In this document: piece after piece, positions 12,515 to 25,400 of the stretch
Position numbering within the stretch: position 1 is the first letter of the stretch
Layout: every line of letters begins with the position of its first letter
Assembly (NCBI RefSeq): GCF_002078875.1
Contig: NC_034438.1
Coordinates: 17,107,747-17,171,746, forward strand
Reading direction: 5' to 3'
DNA from: Numida meleagris
Lineage: Eukaryota > Chordata > Aves > Galliformes > Numididae
Length of the DNA: 64,000 nucleotides
The notes under the pieces: generated by a model
Told to the model about the DNA's origin: nothing
Database searches by the model: none
Seen by the model: only the letters and a program-made list of their open reading frames with translations
Made by a program: the position numbers and the translations under genes

Positions 12515-15500
12515 AACAAAGATAAAAATAGGAATTTTCAACATGGAAAGGAAGTGCTGGGAGGGGAAAAGGCTTTCTAAGGTAACCCATACAAGGCTTA
12601 ATAACGTACAGATCTAGAAATCATGAGATGTGAGGAGAAGATGAAAACATAGGAAGTATTCACTGATCTGCGTCAGATGAGAACTAGTGAGAAGCTAAGT
12701 AAGGTGTCAGACAACAGGGCTCCTTGTTAACATGGGAATATTGTGGAATTCACTGCCTCGGGTTGCTGCGGGGCACAACATCACAAAAGGGCCAAAAGGC
12801 GTGAGGTAAGCTTTTAGGGGATGGGTCCACTGCTAAACAGTGGATCTCTGTAGTTTAGGAAGCGTCAGAACTTCTTAATTCCTACATCTAGAAAGGTGTG
12901 CTGGAAACAAGTGCCACATAGACTGCTTCCTAAACTCCTTAAACTTCTGCTGCTGGGTGCTGCTGGGCAGTACTGGGCTGGATGGATGTAATCTGAAGCA
13001 GATTTTAGTTAAGCTCAAAGGCAGTCAACGGCTGTAGCATAACACTGCAAAACACAAATAATTAGCAGGGATGAAATAGTTTAGACTCGTTAGTAATGCT
13101 CTGCTAACTGACATAATTTTATGTGGTTATTTCTAATTTAACTGCCAAAATCCCACTTGTGTAGTAAGGCCTACAGAAGAGAACCAAGGCAGGAAGTGTG
13201 CTGAGATGGCTCTCCTGAGCTCCCCTGTGTCATTTGTCCAGGAAGTTGGATTTGCCCCTAATGAAAAGACACATGGTCCTTACTAGTTCTGAGACCAGGA
13301 CCCCTGAAGTCAGTTGCCATGCTTTGCACATAAAGTTTCAGAAAGCAGAATTTATATTCCATCAACATATCTTAGCTTCATATCTTTTGTTTGGTCTGAT
13401 CATTTAGTTGTTTTCTTTTCTATGCTCCTATGTCTCATGTTTGTTTCTTAATCAGGGAGCTGTGAGCAATAAAGAACCTTTGTATTCCTAATGAACAAGC
13501 AAGAGGAGTTTCCCACATTCTCTCCCTTAATACTTTTTCCATTAAATACAGATGATACTAGTTTGGGTACCTCACCCCCAACACCTCTTTTGAGCTGCAC
13601 TCACTAAAATCTCCTACTCACAGACCAGTGACATGAGATTTACACCTGTGGTGCTCCACTCTTTCATTGCTGGGCAAGTTACGATCCCTGTAGGGTTCTG
13701 CACCCTCAGCTTCATACTGAAGTCATAACAGCATTTCTGTAAGAGTGATGAGACCTGTTCTTGTAGAAATGACGAGTTATTTCTAAATATTAGCCATAGA
13801 ACTAAGGAATCAAGCAGATGTCACCCAACAATCTAATAACATAAAATTAACATTCACACTCATGTAATGAATGAAAATTAATTAAATCCCAAGTACATAC
13901 CTTTGTTTATGCATATTTTAATAATATATACCATACAGTCTCAGAAGATCACATAGTATATTCCAGAAAAACACTTCAGGCTGTGCCTTACATAAGTTAA
14001 TTAAGCAGGTTAATTAAGCACACACAAAACAGGTGCTGGCACATGATTGTCCACACTGTTTATTTGTTAGCTCACAAATAGTGTTGCTCAGAACTATGTA
14101 GCACACTTCCAAATAATTTCTGGGCATGGGCTGGGGTTAGTACAAGTAAGGGACCGTTTCCCATGGCAAGCTTGCACACATACATACCATTTTTGACAGA
14201 AAATTTAGCTGTGCGGACATCAGCTATGCTGTTACTAGTTGACCTAAACAACTGTCCCTGTTTGCCATTACAAGGGCTATGCAGCTGTCCCTGTTTGCTC
14301 TTTATTGGATTTTATTGTTTGCTTCAATTTCAAATATTGCTCTGGAGCAATAATAAATTCTGAAAGGAAGAATGTCCTCAGGGGACTTGTAAAATGTCCA
14401 TGGCTGAGTGAAACTTATTTAAAAAATCTTATGATTATTGCAAGTCAAAGTGATTTAAGGGCTGCAGGACTTGTGTCCTCCAGCTACTGCTTTCCCTTCC
14501 TTCTTCTTCTCTTCTGGTCATACTTTGCAGTTAAACCAGTGACCAAATCAGAACTACCTCCAGCAGCATTAGGAATCTCAAGAGATGAACTTCAACAGGA
14601 TACACTGGTTGCGCAGTAAAGAACTTTCCAACGAAGTATCAAAAGCAAACCATTTTGACCCATTACATTCAGCCTCCTATGGCTGGTTTCTTATATCTTT
14701 GGGTATCCATGCATCAACTTCAACAGACACAAGAAAATAAGCATGAAGGGAAATGTGTCAGCGCAGCAATTCCAGGTACATCTCCTCATGTTTCACTGGC
14801 TGACCAAAGTCACACATTTAGTGTGCAGCTGCGGAAGTATCTGCTCCTGTTGCTCATCCCTGCTTGGCGGCAGCAGTCACACCTCTTACATTCCATGAAT
14901 TAAGCAGGCAGCAATCCCAGAGCCACAGCACTTTAAAATGGTTTGGAGCAGCACAGGAAGAAACAAAAGCGGAGAGGTGCAGGGAGAAGCAGAGCTGAGT
15001 TTTTTTCCCGGGCCAGTTGTTTTAGTCCTGCTAGGTGGGTGGGCAGCCTGATGCCGCCCCTCCAGCCCTACATGGTCTTATTTATACTGGAAAGTCTTCT
15101 GAACAGCAGCGGTCCCTTACTATGTGCATTACCTAACACAATGTATTGTGCCTGCAGATGTTACTGCAATACTCATATTCAGTCAAAATTATGCTCCAAA
15201 TCTGAGATAAGGCTAATATAACCAGGATGGCTATGGGAATGTCTGCAGGGGGCCTTTTGCAACATTTCTAGTAATGGCATTGTGCTGTTACAGTGCTGCT
15301 TTTGTTTGAGATCCACAGATTTGTCTTTTTTTTTTTCCTAGTGCTATCGAACCAAAGGAATTTATTCATAACGTTTTGTTGTTGTTTTCTTAAGACGTTA
15401 TAAACCTTGGGCATAATTCCCTGCACTAATACAACACAATTACAATAGCCTAGCATATAAATAACTGCAACTACAGAAATAAATTACAAGGGGACTTTGA

Positions 15501-17319
15501 AGGTGAAATAACAATAGGCAAAATGTCACCAAAAACCTCAAGCTGGTATGACCAAGTAAAGCAGAAAGAAACCCACTTCAGCATCAATTGTGAAACATGT
15601 TTATTTCTTGCATCCCTGAATTATTTTTCCCAGAACATAATCAGGATCAGTTCCTGCTCAAAAAATATTAAGGGTGGAGGAGAATAAATCAACAGATAAT
15701 TGCAACGTTTCTTATTTAGTATTCCTCTTCAAATAATTAAGTATTTGAGTCTTAATACAATCATTATCTAATGAAAGCTTTTGCATCTCCATCTTCTATA
15801 AATAGTACTCAACTCCCTGAAATAGTCATCAGAGTTCACAAAAAGCCACAGCTGGAGCTTTTCCAACATGCAGAGAGTTCAGTTACTGAAATCACTTCCT
15901 CTTACTTTGTGTCTTGCACACAGGGTAGGAAATGTGGAATTTCACTTTGCTGTCTTGTCCCTTTACGTGGATTCATCCTTCTGCCAACAGTAGTTTCAGT
16001 GTCTTGAGGTACAAGTCAACGGTCCTGTAATCTATTGCCAGAGCACAGAATGTCCAGATTCTAATTAAGCCCTGACCACTTGGTATTTACTTTTATTACA
16101 CTAATACCAAGAGACCCCAGTAAGATTGGAGCCAATTGTACTGTGTGCTGTACACACTCACAGCCGTTGCCTCACAGACCTCACAGAGCAGGGAGAAAGA
16201 AAGTATTATTTTCCACAGCAGCAAAAAGAGCCTCAATTTTGCTGCTCTTCTCCTTGAGGCATTAGTCTGGAGAGACAAGGAATAAACCTGTTCTGTATGA
16301 GTAGTCTGAGCAGATGAAAGCATACAAATATCCTTTTATCTCCTATTTTATCTTTCCCTGCAACATTGTGCTTCTTTCCCAACAAGAATAATAGTGATAA
16401 AAATAACAGTGAAGTCAGCACTGGGCAGGGATGCCGTAGTGTCTGGAGCACCAGAAACCCTGAAAGCAGGCAAAAGTCTTTCTTGAGCTCAGGCTCCCAT
16501 TGCCAGAGCAACCACTTGGCAAAAGAAAGGAGAAGTATTATATCTGTCAGAATAACTTTTATGGGACCCAACTCTTCCAGGGATTGTTTCAAATCCGCAT
16601 AATGCTCTTGAGTGTTAATACTAGCACTGGGACATTTGTGTTAGCAGATAAATGTGCAAGAACACGTTTCTAGACATCTGCAATGTTGCTGCACATCTGA
16701 GCAGTCTGCTGAAATTTGGTCCAAGGTCCACAAGGTCCTTGGGCTCCTGAAATGACTTCCAAGGTTTGTAATAAATTGTGCTGCTGAAGCGTACTGCAGT
16801 TAAGCAATTCTCACATGACAGAAACAACGTGTGGTGTTCTAAACTAAAACCAGCCAATGTTATTTTAACTTTTTAGCCTTTTAAAGTGTTTGGAAGGGAA
16901 CAAAGACATTATCCTAAAGAAACTTTACCTACAGATGCTGTGAAAAAAGCAGAAAACATGGGATGATACCCCCAGATTACCATCGCCGCTATTAAAGTCA
17001 ATAATACTGACACATAATACTGATCTTTGCTGTGCTTTGTGTTACCCAGAAGTGAGGAAGATGGCTATAACTGTTCAAGTAAGCACTTCCCAAGACTTCT
17101 GGGGAGCCTGGATAAATTGCTTATGTGCCTATATCTGTAGCTGCGTTTTAGCCATGTTGGGATGAGGACTTCAGTATGCAATGGCATAAGGAATAAGAGG
17201 TGGTGTCTGGGAGGGAAGGGTTCATTTGCAAGCACAGAAGGCATTGCAGCATTTTCAAATTGCCCTTCCTGGTGCATACACTGGCTTGTATCAGAGTACA
17301 AGTCAATAAACAAGAGGAG

Positions 17320-17470
17320 TTTGGTCTTGAACAGGAATACAAGCCACATGTTTACATATACCATGTGCTTACATACGCCACATGCCATGGACTTTCAAGG
17401 AATTTGGTCTTGAGCAGGAATACAAGCCACGTGCTTATGTACACCTCATGCTTACATACACTATGTGCCT
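17320..17470. repeat. Imperfect 83-bp tandem duplication (two copies)
   Basis: TTTGGTCTTGAACAGGAATA starts at 17320 and recurs as TTTGGTCTTGAGCAGGAATA at 17403, a period of 83 bp. Similarity continues through the following ACAAGCCAC and CTTACATAC segments and fades near 17470. Within each copy, CATG/CACATG-type words recur several times. The duplication is local and not part of a family I recognise. Confidence 0.85.
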
Positions 17471-18238
17471 GTTTCCCTCTCTCAGGTGGGTAAGATGACA
17501 CTGCTGTACTGAGAGTGGATATTGTGAAGGTAAATATGACAGAAATGACGAGAGGCTCGGATATAGATGTCATTTATATAAACTTACGGTACAGATTTAA
17601 TTTGTCCTTTCTCTAATGCAACTGCTGTTATTGTAAAATTTGCAAGTAATAATTATATGTCTGGGGCTTAGATAGTAGTTTTCATTCAGCTTATAATTGA
17701 ACACAACTGCTAAATTTCAGATGTAAACTCAAATTATTTTAGATAAGAGCCACCAACGTAATACTGCATCAGCATAAACAATAAGCAGCTGTGATGGTTC
17801 TTCCTACAAACAGCTTCCCACAGAACACATAGGTTATGCAGATCCATGCAAGTGTAAGCCAGTGCGGTAGCTATCTTGTACAGTATTGGCTGTCTGGAAA
17901 GAAAGGCCAAAGCAGAACTGCCTCCTCATAGAATCTTTACATGAATCAACAGGGCAAAATCTGGCTCACTGCCTAAGTACTTTGTATGACTGAAGCGATT
18001 AAAAGGCATAAACAGGCCACACAATCTCTAAAAATAAGCCACAGGGGAGTATCCCATCCCAGACTCAGCACTTGGCAGAGGATACATTTTGCAGTCATTT
18101 GTTATGAACCTGGTCTTTGTTTTGCTCAAGAGTCTGTGAAGCATGTGATAAATGAACATATATTGCAGCAGCTATGACAGGTTGGCAAAGGTACCCACAA
18201 CTGAATCTATTTTTCACAATCCAGTTACCTGTAATCTT

Positions 18239-18254
18239 AAAAAAAAAAAAAAAG
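18239..18254. repeat. Poly(A) run
   Basis: Sixteen consecutive A bases in intergenic DNA. No LINE or gene-derived sequence that would make it a retrocopy tail was recognised just upstream. Confidence 0.8.
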
Positions 18255-18543
18255 CAACAACTGTGAACCAATAGGACATAAATGCAGTTGCATTTCACCA
18301 CTATGTTACTCTGCTTTTAAAATAAAAGCCAAAAGGAAAGCTAGAAGGGAGAGTATGAGTGGACATGACAAATCCAGCTAAATGTACGTCTACAAAATAT
18401 GTTCACTTTTGTGGATGTATATGTGACACAATGTAATTACAAAATTGTAATATTATATCTGCTAAGTATGCTCATGGTATTGTTTGCTTTCCATTAAGCC
18501 TTTTGTACTACTCTTGCTTAAAAAATTAATTAGATTTATCTTC

Positions 18544-18564
18544 TTTTTTTTTTTTTTTTTTTTT
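18544..18564. repeat. Poly(T) run
   Basis: Twenty-one consecutive T bases, the longest homopolymer noticed in the window. No flanking retrocopy was recognised on either strand. Confidence 0.85.
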
Positions 18565-21500
18565 GAGACTTGTTTATAAATCAACACTATGTGGAAAAGA
18601 ACCCTATTGGCTTAATCACATGTTAGCACAATTAAGATTAGTGGTTCTGTAAGGCTTGTGAGTAAGGAAATCTCTGAGAGGCTGCAGATTTTGCTGTAAT
18701 TCTGCTGTACATGTTACGGAAAAAAAAGGGGGAAATCAGCTCCCCAAATCTCCCAACTCCCAACTGAGTGTTTCTACTGCCAAAGCTGGGCAGGACGTAA
18801 TCCAACTGCTGGTTTTTGTAAGGGAAAGATAGGCTAGGCCAGGATTAACTGGTCAAAAAAGGCTGGAGACCTCTTGTTTTTTGCATCTTCCTTGCCCTCA
18901 TGTGTGAGGTAGGTGCTGAGCACTCTTTTGACTCGAGGTGACTCCAGATGATTGTAGGGTTAGGTCACAGCTGACCACACAGACATTAGGAATACACTTA
19001 AGTACCAACTTCTAAAAAGTCTACTAGTCATCTATGACTTCAGTAATCTGAACCATAATGGATACTGTGACAGAGCTCTAAGTCTACGGTCCAGACCCTT
19101 TTTAAACACATTTTTTAAATTTTACTCATTGCTGGGGCTTGTTTGCTGAAATGTTCTGTACAACACGTAATTGTTTACAACATGGGAAGCCTCCCTTCTC
19201 TCTGTAGCGTGCTCCCAGATGAAACATATCATTGATTTTTCTTGCATTCTGATCATTTGGAACACACTTGTATTTGCACAGATAGCTGTATTTATCACAT
19301 TAAATAAAAATGTTTAAATTGTAATTCAGTTCAGCACTAGATTTTATGGTGAGCAGTAGAGAAAAAAGCCATCATGTTGTAGAGAAATTATCATGTGTGT
19401 TAGAGGGAAGGACCTTCAGCCATCAGTACCGTTCAAAGTTGTTCATGGATTCCAAGCCTGTGGAGATGGGGGTGCAGCTCAAGAGACTGTAACAGAGCTG
19501 TCTGCAGGAGGAGAAAAGAAGCAAAGGAAATGCAGAGGCATCCGTGGCATGTTCAGTTAATGAAGAGCACCTGTGTGATTTTATCAGTGTTGTTAGTGCT
19601 CAGACTTGTAACATTTTTAAATAAAAGGGTGAAGGATTGCTGTAGGCATAGTTGTTCAAAGAAGTGGAGGAGCCTCACCTGAAAGCATCAGACTCGCCAA
19701 TGACTGTAACAGCTGAGGTAAAAGGCTCGGCGAATCCACTCTAAATGAGATTAGTGTCAATTACAAAATCATTGTGAATAATATTTCACAGTGGAAGACA
19801 ATTGTGAATTGCATTCTGATTTTTTGAAACAGGAAGGTGACACAGATTACAGTATTCCAATATGAAGATCCCTGATAAAACTAACTCAGCATTAGTCCTT
19901 TTTAAAAGCATGAGGGAGTATCTAAAAAACATGCTGAGAAAGGTTTGGATTCCAGAAACACAGTGACTCATGCATTTCCAAAACAGCCTTATAACAAGTA
20001 GCTGTCCAAATTTCCTATTATATGTAATGCACTTTCAGTGGTGCTGCTGGCATGCTTCCCTCTGAGTCAGTATTGAACCAATGCCCCAGTTCAGTTAGGC
20101 GACCACTGTGCTGCTGGAGCTTCTGTCAGTACAAACAGATGTAAAACAAATGTCCCAGTTCCTTGTAGTCAACTCTATCCCCTTCCAGATGGTAGAGTCC
20201 TATTAATCTTTTTTTAAAGTACCTGATGCAAAGCTATTATGTCCCTAATACTATGTGACCTTTCCCGTGGATCCTCCTTACAGTGTTTGACAGGCTCTTT
20301 CAGGCACGGGAAAACATGGGGAGAGGTGGGGAGGAAGGTAAGGTAGAAGGAATTAAAAGCACCAGCCTTACCCATATAGATATGAAGCTTACTCCTTGCT
20401 TACAACTTGGTTAATCTTCCATGGGAATTTCTCCATTTCCTTCCTCTTTTCTGTCCAAAGAGACACTGCAGCCTTTGGGAATCACTGACCTGTCTATGAG
20501 AACCTCAGTACAGCCAGTAAATGAAGCAGAGCATGAGTCAATAATTAAATATTAGCAGCACTGAGCTTGAACAGAAACAATCATATCCAAATTTTCTGAA
20601 ATAGCACAAAGCAAGAAAACAGATTGCAATGCAAAATTTGGGCCCTTCTCTAATTATTAGATGCCATTGCCACATGCAATGAATAGCAAAAGCCTCCTTT
20701 TCTTTTTCTTCCCTTCCCTTTGCTTTTTGTCCTTTCTGATTAATGTACTAGTAACTTCATTGAACAAAAGAGAGCATGAGGCTCTATGTGCCTTCCTAAT
20801 AAAACTTCTGTCCTCTATAAATTTGCCTGCTTCATACCGTGTGGAAGTCTGTACACAGAAAATTATATCCTAAAGACAACTTAATTGAATTGATTGGTTT
20901 TAAGGAGTCAAGTTTGAATTTTTCTCAGAGCACACATGTTCCTTGTCTGCTGAACTAGAGTGAATTTTTCAGTTAGGTGTTGCTTAATGTGTGCTGGAAA
21001 ACCACCTTTGTAGATTTGCACCGAGGCAAGATGGTATTTGAATCTGTTGGAATGCTTTACATATTCATATACCCTGAAGGCTGGAAACTTTTTATCACCA
21101 GCAGAGCAGCACAGATTACAGTAAAGATACAGTTCAGGCAATGGAAAATGAGATGGAAACAGTTGTTGAGATTCAAATTTTCTTCAAAACACTTTTTTGA
21201 ATGCAGAAGTGCAGTCTTTTGTGGAGAAGTACCGATCAGCAGATTATGCTTTACTGGATCCCACAGACAGCTCAGATAAGTACAAGTTGGTTCCCAGTTG
21301 GACTTTAGATGTAAATAGGACACAACAGCTTTTCTTGGTTGTAATGACAACAACTGGCCATGTCCCTGCAGCTAGGACTAAGGCAAGTAACTTCCTACAG
21401 CATTTCCGACAGCATTTCCTTTCCTACGGCGTTGTTGCTCACTAGATCACAATCCATTTTTTAGCAATGACTGCTACCACAAATCTTGCTTTTAGGGATA

Positions 21501-21811
21501 TAACTCTCCCTCCAACAATTTCTCTCAGATGGCATGGCAGTAAAAAACACTCATAGTAATGAACAGCAACCTAAATCTGATATCTTTCTTAACCCAGTGC
21601 TAAGAAGTTTAGAATCTTTTTCAGTCCTCTAATAATCCAGACAGATATCTTGTAATTTCCCCCCCCCACCTTTTTTTTTTTTGAACAATCATTTTAAAAC
21701 ACCACTCTTAAAAATACTTGGTTGCAAAAATAAGTCGGTAAGAGAGCCACTGATAGATGGAGAAGGGACATGAATGACTCTCATACTAACATTAGGTTTC
21801 TGCTTTTGCAG

Positions 21812-22040
21812 CTGACAGGATCCATAAGCTTTACTGATGACTGGAAATCACTGGGTGCATGCAGCCACACTCCTGTGCATACAATAGCTGGAAAAATTGC
21901 AGCTACCTCCCTCAGAAAACATCCTTTTTCTTCACAGTTACAATTCATTTATGTGCAGCTGGCAGCACAGCAATTAGGGATGCTTCACCTTGTGGGATAT
22001 ATCCATGAGTTACATTAAATAAAGTGTTATGTACTCACAT
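21812..22040 (+). other. Candidate terminal exon of an unannotated plus-strand transcript
   Basis: A textbook acceptor precedes this stretch. A perfect branch-point word TACTAAC lies at 21784-21790, then a short T-rich tract and TTTTGCAG, with the AG at 21810-21811. The branch A is 22 bases from the AG. A frame open from position 21812 runs 68 codons to a TAA at 22016-22018, which overlaps an AATAAA at 22018-22023. GT-rich sequence (GTGTTATGT) follows. The predicted peptide matches nothing I recognise. Upstream exons are not identified; an AAG|GTAAGG donor at 20338 is one possibility. Chance occurrence in 64 kb remains quite possible. Confidence 0.2.
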
Positions 22041-22486
22041 TAAACAAGAACATTCATGTATTCCATTACATGATACATAAAACAAAAGAAAAAACAGAGA
22101 ACAATGCAATATGCACATACCCAGGAAAGGGAAAGAAAACCTGTTGAATAAGTATTGGTATAAAAAGCAGTAAATCTTTTGCCAGAAACCTCGAAGCCTC
22201 TTACACAGATACACAGTTGTGTTTGATTGTCCTCCTTCAGCTTCTCATGGGACCGATGTCTAGTTTTGTCATTCTTTATTATGAAACTGACATCAGTCAG
22301 ATGGTTTGTAGCCAACTGCACTAATAATAAACTGGCAAGGACATCAAGAGTTACTGGAACTATTTGGTCATCTTGAAACTGAAAAAGGAGACTTACTCCA
22401 AAACTCCTGAAGGCAGAAAAAGTAACACTCTTAAATGCAGTTTCTGTAATAGAAGTCTTGCAGCAGAGAAAAACTATTAAGTTCAA
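22040..22486 (-). other. Unrecognised 148-codon open frame (probably non-coding)
   Basis: This is the longest ATG-initiated open frame outside the CpG island. The translation has no recognised domain. Its C-terminal 30 residues or so are hydrophobic and Cys/Phe-rich, which is common for translated AT-rich DNA. It lies tail-to-tail with the candidate plus-strand terminal exon. Chance expectation in a window of this size is a few frames of this length, so I do not call it a gene. Confidence 0.1.
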
Positions 22487-25400
22487 ATTATTTCAGTTCA
22501 TTTAATGCCACTGGCCTTAGAACTGAAAGGAGGGCCTGGCAACCAAGGTCTCTTTCATGAGAGATTCAGAGATTCATTTCATATTAGCAAACAAATATAT
22601 ATACTGTTGAAGATGTAAACATTTAAAAGCATAGAAGCAAGGCGTCAAGACTTTTCATAGTTGTTGCTTACAGCTTAGTAAGAAAAATACTCCATTTGTT
22701 TCGTAAGGTTTATAGTTGAATATAGAAAGTTAAGAGGATGCACAGGCTTTTGCATCAGCTACACCAGCACACTGATGTATATGCATGTTTGACTGCCCCA
22801 CTTACACAGTTACTTGAAGACACTCAGCTTTTCTGGGCTGAGGTCATTCACTTACAGCTTTACAGTGTTAATCTGGCTCCCATGGAGTACTATTGGTTAG
22901 GGGTATCTGGCTGATTGCTTTTGAGTATCTGCCAAGTGAGAGCTTGGTGAAACTCAGAAGTATCTTACTAATACTCCTGTGAGTGCTAAGAAGATGGAAA
23001 CAATCGCACAATGCTTTCCTCTGTCTATGTCTTTAGGTTTCTGGGTGGAACTTCGTATGTCCTTAAGTAGCTTTTGCCATTGCATGCCATTTTTACATTT
23101 ATTTTAACACCAAGAGAGCACTTGTTATCCATTTGGTATGTACTGGGAGCTTCAGGTGCAAGGACTCTTCCTGGGTTTGTTATAAATTGTTTTGAGTTAT
23201 ACTGTGCTAAGATACAAACTTGCTCATCATCGCATAAGGAGGAATAGAAATTTGCCAAATAATGGAAAATGGAATAAAGGGGATGAAGTACAGGGTCTTA
23301 AGATCACCAGAGAGCTGCACAGTGCATGCTCAAAGGTCATTAGCATATATTAATTAGTTATTGGAAAAGAATGAATATGTATGCTGTTTCCAGGAAATAC
23401 ATTGCATATGTATATTTTAACTGTATAAATGTAGCACCTGAACTCCAAGAGGGTGTGCTTGGTTCACCAAGTCACCTGGTATATATCGTGAAATGAAAAA
23501 TGCCTGCTTTCTAACACCTCAATGGAATAAGGGAGTTTTCTTCCCAGATTTTCCGATGACCACTTCGTATTATTTCCTCTACAGCTTTGGTGTGCATCAA
23601 TAAGACATCACAACACATTTAAACTCTTTTGAGAGTTCCAGAAGTAAGAACAGCAAAGCCTCAGAGTTACATCAAGCTTAGCAGTGATGATGCAACTTGC
23701 CAGGTTCAGGGCACCTCCCTCAGCTGGGAATGGTTGGAAACTGGAGGAGGCCTGGAGCAGATGCAGCTGTGTGTACCTGTATGACACCAGCAAAACCATG
23801 ATTCCTCTCTCTTGTTTTACTGCCAGCAGAAAATATGCCTCTTGAACTCATTCAAGTCACCATAGATAATGTATAACATCAAACCAAAATCTTTACAGCT
23901 TTTGTGTGATGTTTTATGCCAGGCTGTCAAGTTGTCAGCTGTCATATACTCATCCTCTTGGTAGACTGAATATCAAGGTGGAAGTATGGTGCAACCGTTC
24001 ACAGCCTGGCATAGCCAAACTTCATGACAAAAGGATGCAATGCGTACTTCGGGCACTAAAGCAGCAGCTTACAGATACACTACTAGTGTGAAGCACACCC
24101 AGCTGTGCCCTCTTGGAATTGGTCAACACCAGAATGAGTTGCTTAGGCCTCTAGATCTTCAAAAAGAGTTTTCTTATACTTGAGTTGCACGCTCAGTGGC
24201 CCCTCATTAACCCAGTCATTGAAGAAGAACTTGACAGACATACCTGACAGATACACAGCTATTCATCTGCTATAGAAGAGCTATCAGCAAGGACTGTTTG
24301 TAGTTATATTAAGCAAAACTGAATTCATTGCTGTCATGGTTTTATGATTTTTGTTATCGGTATTCCACATCATAACATCATGTAGAGCACTGGAAGTTAA
24401 AGAGTTAATGCTCCAGTTCCAGGGATCGTCAATAGTTCTGGGTATACCTGCTTCAGAAGACAAGAAGAACTGCGTACCCCAGAAGACTTTTTGTTTTTGT
24501 TTCCCGTTCAGAGGGAAAGATAAAACTGCTCACATGTCACGAGATGGCCCCTTTTCCCCTTCTGCTCATCTGCAGCGTGCTCCCAAGCCATCTCACCATC
24601 AGCTTTAGAGTAAGGCCTTCGGTTTTGGGCACTCTCTCATTTACTTGGTTTATTAGCTTCAATCCCAATTAACTTGTATTTCTGCTCTTATAATTAGTAA
24701 ATTAACTTTCCTCCTCAGATTGTTGCTGCTGTTATTTATTTATTTATTATTATTCCTTTCCCTTTTTGTTCCTTTCCCCCCTTTTTCAGGCCAGTGGGCC
24801 TGCTGTTCCCCTGTCACGGACACAGATAGACCTTGAGATAACTCCATGACAAAAAAACAGTATGACACAATGAGTAAGTAGTGATGCCAAAAGAGAAATA
24901 CATCAGAAAACACATCAGTTCTGGGGCTGCTGTGACATAACATATAGTTTAGCTTAACATTTTAAAATAAACATGGTCAGAAAAATTCACAGTCTGCTCT
25001 TCAACTATCTACTAGCTTGAGGTTTGTGGCTTCAGTCAGTAATGAAGGTAGTGAGCTGCATGGAAATTCATGTAGCACTTCAAAAAGGGAAGATCTTTTG
25101 CAGCTCTGTAGAAAGAATAGAAGACCATTCCTTGTAAGGGTTTTTGAAGAGGACAGAGTGCCCTTAATGTTTCTTTTTCTTCCCCAGAAATACATAACAA
25201 CATCTACACACAACTGATCATTCACCAAATTTAGCAGGCCCATCTCAGTGCCTATTTTCCATGTAGTTCAAGTGCTATAAAATACTCCACAGAGAAATGT
25301 TGCTGACAAATAACTATAACTGAACAAGCATATAGAGGAGCAACAGTGCATCTATACACAAATTCCAGAGTTCTTATGTATTTTTGCTCAAAGAGTCAGA

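Noticed and set aside
13996..14020. GTTAATTAAGCA repeated twice, 13 bp apart, as a possible homeodomain cluster
   Set aside because: It is AT-rich, low in information content and isolated, so it is not supported as a regulatory element.
22040..22486. A 148-codon minus-strand frame as a novel gene
   Set aside because: A few frames of this length are expected by chance on six frames of 64 kb. There is no recognised domain, and the tail is hydrophobic and AT-driven.
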